Positions 24,551-35,480 of a stretch of DNA of 64,000 bases are shown here, piece by piece (the stretch's first letter is position 1; every line of letters begins with the position of its first letter). This stretch comes from Symsagittifera roscoffensis (lineage: Eukaryota > Xenacoelomorpha > Acoela > Convolutidae). Made by a program: the position numbers and the translations under genes. The notes below the pieces were generated by a model. The model ran no database searches, was not told where the DNA came from, and was given only the letters and a program-made list of their open reading frames with translations. Location of the stretch: NCBI RefSeq assembly GCF_963678635.1, contig NC_087070.1, positions 22,863,419 through 22,927,418 on the forward strand. Direction: 5' to 3'.

Positions 24551-25311
24551 TTAAATTAAACTTATCCAAATCAAAAACAAATAGCACAAAAACAAGATTT
24601 TAAAGGACAAAGTTTATATTTTAACCATCGTATTTCATTCGATACAAAAGTACCAATTTCACTATCCTCTGAAGGAAACTCCTACATTATGGTAATTGTT
24701 GATGCATTCACACATTATGTAACACTCAACCCAGTACCACATTGTAACGCTTATTATGCTTACACAACACTTTATGAACACTGGATAGCTAAATTCGGAT
24801 TACCCGAAATCTTAGATACAGACAACGGTACAGAATTCATAAATAATGAAATCATCACACTATGTCACTTATATAACATCAAACACAAACCACGTACATC
24901 TCATGCACCTTGGACAAACGGTTTAGTCGAAGGTATGAACCGTTCACACAAGAATATCTTAGATGTATCATAAATGGAAATAATACAAGATACACAGAAT
25001 GGTCAGCAGATGTAAAATTATTCCCCTTAGCATATAACTCACAAAATATGACAACTCTAGGAATGTCACCATACGAAATGGTTTTTAATCAAAATCCACG
25101 TAAACCAATTATGTTTACAGCAAACTCTCATAAAAATGCACAAGGTCATTGCCAACCAAATAAAGACTCAGTTTGTTATAACCTACCTTTACACACGCAT
25201 GATGAAGATCATTTTCATCACCCACAAACACTTAAATTAGCCTCTGGTACACACACCGAATGGATTTTAAATAGAGACAAAAAAAACACAATGAAATTTA
25301 CCAAAGAGTAA
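24551..25311 (+). pseudogene. Integrase catalytic core (DD35E)
   Basis: The integrase joins the element cDNA to the host chromosome. The open piece 24689-24973 carries the first Asp (VDAFTH, 24701), the second Asp (TDNGTEF) and, 36 residues later, the Glu (NGLVEG), which is correct D,D35E spacing. TAA 24557 interrupts the same frame upstream. Near 24940-24955 the reading moves to the frame open at 24910-25311, which adds the rest of the core. A further shift falls at an A8 run (25279-25286). Confidence 0.85.
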
Positions 25312-25918
25312 CAAAAAAATTGTTACAAAGGCAAAACATTAACGAACAAATCAATTCACGCTTTACACCAGCCTCAGATTTAAAAATTGGAACATTTGTC
25401 TTATTACCTAATTTTAAAACACAAAAAGGAATATCTAAAAAATTACAACCCCTTCGCAAAGGACCATATCCTTTGCCAAATCCACTGACGTAACATATAA
25501 AATCACCGATTCAGACCAAAAAGAAATTGTTCAACATCGGAACAATCTATTACCTTACTACCCAAAAGAATACGCACTACGCGAATAAACTCAATTATAT
25601 TTTTTCACAGGTCTAAAAGTTATTCAAAATCACCCACATACGAAAAACGAAATAAATGAACAAAAGGACATTCATCATGGAAAACAAAACACAAAACCAA
25701 CTACAACCCAAAACAATACAAAAACGCTAGATCAAAAAATATCTCAAAAAGAAAGAAAAAATAGGAAAATGATAGAAAAAATTTTACCACAAGAACAAAT
25801 TGAAAAATCAGAACATAGAGAGTTATCACGACTTAGAAATCAACCACGTAAAAACTACAAAACATTCATCCCACAATCTAAAATATTGAAGAAAGTTGAA
25901 TTTCAAAAACAACTTTAA
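25287..25918 (+). pseudogene. Integrase C-terminal domain and basic extension
   Basis: After the A8 run a Ty3-type C-terminal domain is readable (a K.G.FVL-like strand, then LRKGPY near 25455-25475). One more shift follows at about 25470-25500, and that frame reaches TAA 25586. The same frame is open beyond the TAA for another 110 codons, to 25916. This last part is Lys/Gln/Glu-rich with a basic end and starts beside a strong splice acceptor (25610). It may be the true Pol tail or a separate spliced exon. Confidence 0.6.
25596..25610 (+). promoter_or_regulatory. Candidate splice acceptor after pol
   Basis: TATATTTTTTCACAG matches the polypyrimidine-CAG acceptor pattern in an otherwise A/C-rich strand. 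Downstream the frame is open from 25611 to 25918. A similar but weaker acceptor, ATATTCACAG, ends at 26725. Confidence 0.35.
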
Positions 25919-26750
25919 ATTTCAAATTAATAATCTTTGCACCTCTGGATCATTTTGAACTTCCATTTTTCAAAATAACATGCTGACAAACACGCAACAA
26001 TTCTAGTTCAAATTTAGCCAATAGGATTCATTCAATCCGTCACCTTCTATAACTATAACACTAACCTATTAGCCGAAAGATATTCAACTCCCGGCATATA
26101 TATAACTAGAACTTTGCAACCTCCAGGTCAAAAATAAGCAACTTGCTAAAACTTGACAACTAAAATAAATACCACCATAATATTACAACCCTCCCTTATC
26201 TAATAACGCAAAGATCAACAATATTTTCCCAACTCAGACCTCAAAAACCCTCCAACCAAAAATCACAAATTAGCCTAAAGTACAAAAGGACCATAATCAT
26301 TTAGCCTAAAGTACAAAATTCTCAAAAATACCTCAAATCATCTGACAAATAAAAATAAAGCAAAGAAGATCTCCCGAACACCATAAAATTAGCCCCCAAC
26401 AACTTTTCACAAAACTCAACCCACTTGTCAAAAATTCAATAAATAACTCGACCACACTTGAAAATCGCCCCAAACAACAAAAAATATTCGACCAAGAAAT
26501 CATTTCTTAAATGCTCTTCTCTCGACCAGTCAATATCTTTAAACATACAATTTTCAACATTTTCATAAACTTTTTCACAAAACTTAAACTTTTATTCATA
26601 TTTCTCTTTGATACCTTTGAAGCTTTTATAATAATTTTAATCATTTTTTGAAACATACTTTAAATTTTCTACTCCCTATTTGAAATATATCTCCAACTTT
26701 CCCAAATCATTGACCATATTCACAGGTACGATAACCCAAAGTTTATTTAA
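25919..26750 (+). other. Non-coding spacer between pol and the first envelope-region gene
   Basis: No long frame is present. Two copies of TAGCCTAAAGTACAAAA (26271-26287 and 26302-26318) lie 31 bp apart. A second candidate splice acceptor ends at 26725, 25 bp before the next start codon. Confidence 0.5.
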
Positions 26751-27986
26751 ATGATACGAACAATTTTTAGTAGAACAGATATTTTTTTACTATTTTTAAT
26801 TTTTATAACATTTTTATCATCCCTAATATTTACAATGTGCAAATGTATAAAAAAGACAATAATCACATTTGCCTTAGCAACAATCCTTTTAATTCTCTTC
26901 CTTGAAGAATACTACAATAAACATAAAATTTTTCACTAGGAAAAATCAATCAGAATACCTTCAAAAATTGCTAACCAACAATCACACAGTCAGTCTTCAA
27001 CGACATCATCCCAAGAAATTCCGACAATACCTACAACTACCCAAAACCCCCAACCAACCACACGAATTTCTTTCCAAGATAACCCATACACTTTTGAAGA
27101 ACGACACGCTCGCTTATCTGAACCATTAGAACCAGTTCAACGACAGGCACCCCTATGTGAACCAACATATAACTTGTACCCAACATTACCACAAGAATTA
27201 AGTAGAATAAGAAATATTGGTCAACACCAAAATACAGTTGAAATAAATAGACAAATTATACATCCACGACGAAATAGAAATTTTCAAACCCCCCGAGTTC
27301 ATTTTGATATACCCCAATCCCCATCACCAAGTACTCCAGAAAACCCAAATAGCATACTATCGGAAACCCCTACACTTCTTCCACAAGGTAGCACCTCAAG
27401 TATACCCTCAGATTACTTAGGTTCAACACCATCATCTGAACAAATACGTGGCAATCCCTTTAACCCCCCCAACCAAACATCAAGACTACCATATTGGACA
27501 ACACACTCATTCACACAAGGTGAACCAAATTTAATAAATGACCCAATAGACATTTCTACGGATACAACAACATCATCATCACTACCAGAAACATTATCAC
27601 TACCATCAACACCATCAATAAGCCAAATTTCACCGATGCCTTTCCCCCTAAATTTTTCAAATAACCTCGACGTTAGATATCGAGAACAATCATCAACAAA
27701 TATCCCTTTAAGATTAGATTGGAACACGTTCACAGCACCCCCACCATTATTTGAACAACATCCAGAAAGTAACCGACTCCACAATTGTGCACTCCATAGA
27801 CTACAATATAGACAAGACATCCACGAAGACATTCGTGACCATAACATCCAAATACTCCAACAAAATAGCCTACAATTAAAATTCGAAATCACGGTTAAAC
27901 TTAACAACATTGTTCAACATCCTTACCCATTAGACCCACCTAATATAACAGTTCAATTGCTACCACCACCATTTATAACAACTTAA
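26751..27986 (+). pseudogene. Membrane-anchored Pro/Thr/Ser-rich protein of unknown family
   Basis: One frame is open from 26751 to 27986 (411 codons) except for TAG at 26937. Residues about 10-28 and 38-51 are hydrophobic, with a Cys/Lys turn (CKCIKK) between them, so the N-terminus looks like one or two membrane spans. The rest is rich in Pro, Thr, Ser, Asn and Gln, with a more ordered C-terminal 80 residues containing His and Arg. The start codon follows a candidate acceptor (26725), and the gene lies between pol and the glycoprotein. I do not recognise it. It could be an accessory surface protein, or a matrix-like partner of the glycoprotein. Confidence 0.5.
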
Positions 27987-28069
27987 GTAGTATATAAGTA
28001 CGACAGATATACCAAAAAGACAATTGGTTACATCACATTTTATAACCCATACTCAGGATTATCATACAC

Positions 28070-30693
28070 ATGTATATTCTAAAAATATTGATACTTCAAC
28101 AAATCTTTTTTTCAATATTTTCCGACCAAAACACAAATCCTTCTCCCCGCACAGGACCCCAGGACTTATTAGTAACACACTACGATTGTGAAGAAAATGA
28201 ACATAAAACCTTACACAAATATGCAATAAATCAAGTATCACAATGCGAAACGGAACCACAAGCTATAGAAACTACAAATGTAATAGCGACACTATATTCA
28301 AAAGCCCGAGCAGGATATAACAGTCGCAGGATATAAATTTACAGCAACATTTTCCGAAAAGAAAGTACATTGTTCACAAGTTTCAAACGGAAATAAAAAC
28401 CGACTGGACCACGAATCATTCTACCAAAGTAATATAGAACGACTTCTACACCTAAATCCCGATGATTGTAAAAACGAGCTACTCAGATTAAAAATCACAA
28501 GAAATAAAAACACAGATAGAAATTTAGTATATTTCCAAGTTTTTTCAGATTCTGTACATCAAGCAGAACTTGAAAGATATCAAGGACATATAAAATTAGA
28601 TGAAAAATACCCATACAACGGCGCACACGGACGATTAACCTATGACATGCACGATAAGCACTGGATACCACACATTGGTATAAATAATCCATCAAATTGC
28701 AAAGCAGACACAAAAAATAAAGGATATCAAGAAATAATGTTTTTCGATTGGAAAATACAACTCGAAAAAATACAACTCACATGAGATTTATCCGACAACA
28801 CAATGATCTATCAAGAAATTAGATTACCTTGTAAAAACGATCAAGGTTATTGTGATCCTACAACACGGACAGAAGCAACAATTGTTTGGTTTCCCGAAGA
28901 TACATGCACAACATTTCAAGTAGCAAAAATACACGCTCGAATGATAAAATTTCACGAAAAATATTTTATACAATCAATTCCATATGAACAAGTCCATCCA
29001 TCACGAAAACAAAGTACTTATTTTTCGAAATCTCCATAATATAGAAAATAAATTAACACGTTTCCAAATATACCAAGAAACAGAAATCGCATGTAAATAC
29101 AGAAACCCACTTTACAAAACACAATATTCTGAAATACTAGTTGAATACGAAAAAGGTTTCGACATGACCACTGGAAAAACAAAAATTGACCCTTATGCCA
29201 CAGGTCACCCTCTACACGAAGGAACATCATATATACCAGTTAACTTTCAAAAAAGTAATGGTCAACCTGGTGGAAAACTAAAGCCACATGACACCAGAAG
29301 CACACGTTTACAAGAACTATCACTAATGAATAACACTTATTTTGGTAATATCTACTATGATATCCACTTAGATATGAAGTTAGACTACACGATTAGTCGA
29401 ATTTTTCAAGAAATGTCACTCTCCGAATTAGAAACACTTCACCAACTATGCGAATTAGAAAGGACACAAATCCTACAATCACTCGCACTAGCAGTGTTAA
29501 AAATACCCTACGCAGAATATTTATTATCAGGAAATAGATCAAATTTTCTAGACTACGAAGGAAACATTTTATGGTTTTATACTTGTACCAAAAAAGTATC
29601 ACCACTATATGTTTTTGAAGATAAACGCTGCTATAAAAGAATCCCTATCTTTTATAAAAATAAGGTACATTTTGTTGACACACTTTCAAAACGAACATAT
29701 TTTTGGGATACCGCAGTCCCATGTGGATCATAAAATAGCCACAAAGTAGTACAATTGAACCCTGATGAAGATAAATATTATCTTCTTACTCCATACCCCA
29801 CGTTAATGCAATCACTCAAAAAATTTTCACCCGAAAGCATCAGAGCTATTGCTCGTAAACCAAATATTGATTTACAATCAATTGGAATATATTCAAAATC
29901 AGATATCCAACACCACATTAGAACACAACAATTCCAAGAATTATTAACACAAATGGACACTATACAAAGACAATCAATTGACCAAAATTTACGCAAACTT
30001 GCCGAAACCGCAGGATTTGCAGATATTTATACACAAGATTATAGCGGATATTTTGAAGACATTAAAGACTATATATATCTAAACGGTGAAAAATACAGAC
30101 CACAAGATTTTTCACCTATAAATATTTTTAGCTTTGTTACCCTAAAAAATGAAATTCTTGATTTTCTAGAATGGCCCTATTACATCTTAGAAAAATTGAC
30201 TATCCTATACGCAATGTTTAACTTTATAGGATTTCTTTTTTCACTTTTAAAAGGAATCTATAACACATGCGCTATACACAAACAAGTAAATAGACAAGCA
30301 AGTGTAGCACGCATACTATTTGCAGGGTTTTTTGGAATTTTTTCATCATCAATAAACAAAATTCTCCTAGACGCACAAAGAAAAGAATATAATACAAAAA
30401 TAGCGACAAGACAGAACACATATAACGAAGAACATAATAACATAGAAGTAACACCTACCGCACCACAGTTGCCACCCCTACCACATAACCATCCATTATC
30501 CTTAGTCCCACGTAATTTCCGAAACCTAGCAATAACACATAACCCAAATGTTAGATCAAACATATCGCAAAGTCCCATACAACATATAATGACACATCAT
30601 TCACAAAAAGATAATACATATGCACAAATTATAGAACAACCCCATACCACCGCTTTTCAGTCTCAAAATAATCATTTTTTTAGCCCACGATGA
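28070..30693 (+). pseudogene. env-like: Envelope-like glycoprotein, broken
   Basis: In retroviruses this position encodes the surface protein for membrane fusion. The first 88-codon piece starts with a typical signal peptide (hydrophobic residues 3-17). The reading then continues in another frame (about 28315-29039, with TGA at 28782) and then a third (28984-30693, with TAA at 29731). The ectodomain has scattered cysteines and aromatic residues. Two hydrophobic segments near the end (about 30187-30270 and 30298-30370) suit a membrane anchor, followed by a ~100-residue tail with PPLP. Total length is near 870 codons. From memory, the ectodomain resembles glycoproteins of chuvirus-like negative-strand RNA viruses that LTR elements have captured. 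I could not test this. Confidence 0.65.
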
Positions 30694-30801
30694 GCCGACA
30701 ACTTGGATTCCTACACCGCTCAAACTCCCATCCAACCAACCTCCACACTCCAATCCCAATAATCCCACTTTTGCTTTCCAACTATTAATATATCATCAAG
30801 C

Positions 30802-32484
30802 ATGAATTTGGATACTAATTCAGATATTTCAGTTTTATACTCCATCTCACAACTTAATAACTCTAATATAGAAACCCCTGACGAATTTGCAGACACCGAA
30901 CCATCTCCATCCAATAATTTTCAAACCAACTCCTCAGTTTTTTCAAAACCACCTTTTCAACCAATCACACCAAATAATCCACTCCCATCCATTTCCACTC
31001 CTTCTTATGCTTCGCAAGTAACCCCAACCTATTCTCCATTTCATTCCGACCGATCATCTAATAATTCTCCAGATACCCCCCAAATCTCCCAGGAACTCGA
31101 TAATTTTATCACCCTACAACAACAGTTAATACACCCTAACACCCTCACTATAAATCAAATTTCATCCACAATAGAATCCTCCAACCCACCTACTCCTACA
31201 CCCTCTTCAGCTTACACTGCATCATTAGCACAATCATCCATATCCACCGAATCATCGAATAGCACTCACCGAGCTTATCGCACTTTTAAAAGAAAGTTCC
31301 CGAACCATCCATTCCCGAACTAACCAGGAACAGCCTGCGAATATATTAATCATCCACACCACACCAACACGAAAGATTTTCTAGCAATCACCTTACCCTC
31401 ATTCCCACAATACATTTTAAACACACCTAACGACACTAACGACACACGTAGTTTTGTAGATGAACATGTTTTAATGCCTACACTTCACTGGACAGCATAT
31501 TACCATTTTACTAATCCCCTTTGCCTGCCACTATCTAGTACTCATAACGATATAGAAAAGAATAAAGATATGCTATATAGACTCACCGCAACACTAACAC
31601 CTAGACAATTTACTTATATAGGGTATAAAAAATCACTAAAAACATTCACTGCACCCCGAGCTAACGAATTTACAATAGAATATTACGACCAAAATATCAT
31701 CCGAGTTAATCAAGACCAATTTCTAGATGACGACCGCTTCGCTAACCCACAACTAACAGAAAAATTCTTCATCAAAACGTCATATGTATTCACACCTAAC
31801 ATTTTTGATAGAAAATATGATCACATCATTTCTGAAGCACTCAATGATATTCAAGCTTACGAAAGTTTTAAAGAAAAATTTCAGTTATTTGCACTAACCT
31901 TTCACTTCCTTGCACCACATGAACGCGATTTGCACTGTTCACACGACATTATGTTATGCACTAAACAGACTCATACATATACATACTATCGCTTCATGCA
32001 AAATCATTTTGATTTACATACTCCATCAAGACAACCACACCATCGTTTTCAATTTCTTAACTCGAAGTACACTTCACCATTTTTTCTTAATTTCACCTAT
32101 TGTATCAAAGATACTAACCTCCACGGCATCCTCCGCAGTTATGACCCAGTAACACAAATGTATATATTTTGTCCCATCACGTAGACCTTTAACGCCGAAG
32201 AATCCAGACCCTTCCTTATCCCACATGAATTTATCCAGCCTATAGAAATCCCAATAATAGAATTTATTCACAATACTAAATATAATCACAAAATATATAA
32301 CCTCATTCAGAACACGCCTTATGAGTTTGCAGTAGGCACCGAAGAACTAAAAACCATTAAAGCACTTCAATTGCTTTGGCCACTGCTCCAAACTAAAAGC
32401 ATCATTCGCATACTAGCAAAATTACAAATAAATTCGGACATAATACACGACATCTTTCCCCACGTTTTTTTCCCAGACAATTAA
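30802..32484 (+). pseudogene. Large protein of unknown function, last gene of the element
   Basis: A single frame is open from ATG 30802 to TAA 32482 (about 560 codons), interrupted only by TAA 31321 and TAG 32182. The first ~170 residues are Ser/Pro/Thr/Asn-rich, acidic and probably unstructured. The remaining ~390 residues are rich in Phe, Tyr, His and Thr with regular hydrophobic spacing, as in a folded domain. No signal peptide or membrane span is evident. The frame is kept across both stops without any shift, making it the least damaged of the extra genes. Its stop is 3 nt before a strong splice donor (32488). I do not recognise a family; a regulatory or accessory role is only a guess. 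Confidence 0.55.
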
Positions 32485-32487
32485 CAG

Positions 32488-32572
32488 GTAAGTATAATTT
32501 AAAAAAATTCTTAACTAATAAATTAAAATTAGTACTAACCATTCTTTATTCATGTTTCTTTTACATTTTTAG
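32488..32572 (+). other. Predicted 85-nt intron in the element's 3' region
   Basis: The donor is CAG|GTAAGTAT at 32488, a TACTAAC branch motif sits at 32533-32539, and the acceptor ACATTTTTAG ends at 32572. All three match consensus and spacing is normal. A second TACTAAC (32831-32837) with acceptor TTTTCACTCGCACAG (ending 32865) lies downstream and could be an alternative. Confidence 0.55.
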
Positions 32573-34088
32573 TCTTCATACCACGATCATCTGCAAAAAA
32601 CAGAAAAGAAAAATAAAAAATAAACTTGTTAAAATTCTTCTGAACTTCATTAATAATTTTTACAAAATAATATGATAAAATTCATACCAAATGTAGTAAA
32701 TTATTTTATAAATTGTTTTCCCATAAAGCAGTAAATTTAATTACGATGAAAATTTATAACTTTAAATTTCCCCCAAAACTAGCAGTAAAATTGAAATTCT
32801 ATGTAATAAATTGATAAAATGAAAATGCAGTACTAACCTTTTGATATTTTTTTTCACTCGCACAGGAATTCTATCCAAACTCGCACAGCTCACCCACGAA
32901 GAATTATTTCAATAATGATTTTAAGTTTCAAGTTTCCACACTCAACAACTCTAACACACGATAACAAGTTTCAAACTTTCCTTTAACCCGGTTGGAAAGG
33001 AATTATATACTAAACCAAACTAACCAACGCAGCTTACTAAACACCACAAATCATAAAATAACAGCATGACTAAGAAAAGAAAACCAACGGTACCCAAACC
33101 GGATTAACCCAGTTTAAAACTGGATAATTTATTCTTTTGAAGACTATTATAAAGTCTAAGAAAGAAATAATAAAACACAAAAATGTCGCAAGACAAACCC
33201 ATAAAAAAAACAATTTGATTTTTTAAAGAAGGACACAACCAAGGAAACATAAGAAAGACCGACATAAACCCAAATTAAACGTTATCACATAACAGGACCT
33301 CTCAAAGAAACCGCACGAAATCATACTCCCACTCCTGGCCTAACCCACCAGAGAGGACGTCCTGAGCATGCTCTATAGCCGGCCTAACCCACCGCGCTAC
33401 ATCCACGCTTTGTGACCACACTTTTATTTTTAATAAGAGGTACTCAAGGGTGAGTAACTCTTCAAAATAACCGAACTAAAACAAAAAAGCTTTTGTGAAA
33501 CAACTAACTAAATTCATGATTAAAAAAACGAGCTAATAAAATTTTATAAAATAAAAATCATACCTTGCAGTATATAGATCAACACACAACAACAAAGACG
33601 AACATCCAAAGACAAAATGATCCCATCACACTCGAACAAGAATGGCTAACCACAACCGATATGCCGTCCACAATCACAACTCAAAGGATTTAGAGTACGA
33701 CTTGACTTCGCAGAAAAGGACTTCATTGAACTAGACCAATGACCACCTCGATGTTCAAGTATACGTACAGATCCGAGTTACGAGGCATCCCTTCCACACA
33801 CGATCTCCACGCCATTCCCAGACGAGGTTGAACACAAAACAAGTTCTCTACATAATACAGAAAAACCCGTCATAGCAAACCATTTTGAAATCAGATTGAT
33901 TTGATTGGGAAACACAGTCGTTGTTACAAGAAGACACAACGATTGATGCCCCTAACTTCAGCGTCCTGGAACTTCTCTAACAAGAGGAATCGGACAAAAA
34001 TACGATGTTCGCCAAATACCAACGTTCATCATCCATCCTTTGAATTGCAGAAAGATAATTCTAAAAAACTCTGTAAAACCCGGATGGG
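32573..34088 (+). other. 3' untranslated region of the element
   Basis: I see no conserved frame. The region contains the second TACTAAC acceptor (32831-32865) and another CAG acceptor-like site near 33577. The sequence just before the LTR (AAAACCCGGATGGG) is a poor polypurine tract. From 32711 on, this sequence was copied to 39733 onward by the tandem duplication. Confidence 0.55.
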
Positions 34089-34498
34089 TGGAACCTGATC
34101 TAAACTATATTTTATGATTGGATAAATCAGATATTTTACCACTGTAAAGTATTTAAAATTAACCAATCATGATCCATCTAACTAACAACCCACTTATTTG
34201 TAAGTGCTGAAATTACTTGTATTTTCAGCACCAGAGAGATTTGAATTTAACTTAGAAATTACTTGTCTCTCCAAGAGAACTTCAGCAGCCGCAACAAACC
34301 AGTATACCCTAGATCTATTGAGCCTAGCAGAGACTAGTTAAACACCCTGAGACTAGAAAGTATAAGAGTAAGATTAGGATCGGTATTAGACTAAGAAGTT
34401 GCACGAATCTATCCGGCCGAAAATAAGATAGCGTGACGAGCAGACGGTATACCCTATCCGAAATTACTCTATGAGTTAACCACATCGGTCATAACTCA
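34089..34498 (+). repeat. 3' LTR (410 bp)
   Basis: It has the same ends as the 5' LTR, with about two mismatches in 410 bp, and is followed by the target duplication GTTG (34499-34502). Confidence 0.92.
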
Positions 34499-35269
34499 GT
34501 TGCAAATTGTGAAACTTGCATTGTTAAAGACTACCGGACCCCAATTTGCAGAGGACAGAAAGATGCGAATTATATTAATGTAAATAAGTATCCAAAGGTG
34601 ATGTAGGAACAACTATCTTGCATTGTGATCAGTTGGAACAATGATTACGACTTTCGAAAAACATAATTTTGAACGTGACCAGGTTCAAAGACAAAAAAAG
34701 AAAATGGTAAAAACAATCTAAGAATGTATGAATTCAATTTGATGAGTCAAATAGACAATGGCAGCCGCATTTGGTTTTTCACATTTGCACAGTGAATATC
34801 TGGTCTGGTATCTTTTTAAAAATCTAGCCAACGAAAAAAAAACGTCAAATCCTCAAGCCAGCTTTACTGGTTTTAGGAACGTCTACTGGGGGAAGATTGT
34901 AGAATATCCGCATTACAAACAAACTTGATCTTAATATTAATATTTTACTTTGTAAAAACCCTAAGGTTGGGAGAGCTGGTCAAGTCGTTTCGAATGACTG
35001 GGAAATGCCAATTCAAGGGCGCACAACATCCCTGGGAATTAAATTCCTTGGTCAAAATAGTTGCAGAAGTTCTTCGAGGACAAAATATGGGAACCATCAG
35101 CAGCAAAAACTCTCATCGCGAATCCGGTCGTATCTCGAAAAACGATAGAGCAACAGAAGAAAAAGCAGAAAGAACACTTCAACTACTGTATAAAAAAGAT
35201 GTTTTTTTTTTAAATTCGCCTAAGCAATCATTTTTGTGCATTCAATTGTTAGCCATTTTGCAAAAAAAA

Positions 35270-35480
35270 TGCCCCAATATTTGGCCCAATTTCGGCAATT
35301 TAACTTTCCGTTAAAATTGATACCAAATTTTGTTACGGCCAACTCAAGCAGTATTTTAAGAGGTGATTTTTCAAAACCTCACTTCCTCATTTGTATGCTG
35401 TTTATTGGTGGTAACCTCAATTGCTTCTAATACGGGAACGTTTTTGTGAACTCTCAGAAAATTTGTTCGTTTCATTGAGT
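35270..35480 (-). pseudogene. Penelope-like RT fragment inside tandem unit 1
   Basis: The + strand text here (GTTACGGCCAACTCAAGCAGTATTTTAAG...CAATTGCTTCTAATACGGGAACG) aligns with the minus-strand PLE RT at 61375-61578, over the segment around SLYTNVPVSEAI. It is heavily mutated, with stops. The same fragment lies in units 2 and 3. Confidence 0.6.

Larger units (their letters stand above)
15726..34498 (+). mobile_element. 18.8-kb Ty3/gypsy-type LTR retroelement with envelope-like and accessory genes
   Basis: Two 410-bp LTRs in direct orientation, a TGGTGCAACC primer site just inside the 5' LTR and a GTTG target duplication define one insertion of 18,773 bp. The order is LTR, leader, ORF1, Gag, CCHC nucleocapsid, protease, RT/RNase H and integrase. 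A membrane/PTS-rich protein, an envelope-like glycoprotein, a large unknown protein, a 3' untranslated region with intron signals and the second LTR follow. Integrase downstream of RNase H is the Ty3/gypsy and retroviral order. Ordinary Ty3/gypsy elements are about 5-8 kb, so this one is very large. The + strand is strikingly A-rich and G-poor across 16.1-32.5 kb, unlike its flanks. All coding regions are broken by stops and frameshifts, although the LTRs are almost identical. The flanking target duplication and the identical LTR ends leave little doubt about the boundaries. Confidence 0.93.

Noticed and set aside
27413-27910. 165-codon minus-strand frame
   Set aside because: It is antisense to the Pro/Thr/Ser-rich protein, with no recognisable domain and composition typical of a shadow frame.
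33901-34098. 65-codon frame repeated at 40926-41123
   Set aside because: It lies in the element's 3' region and runs into the LTR. It appears twice only because of the segmental duplication.
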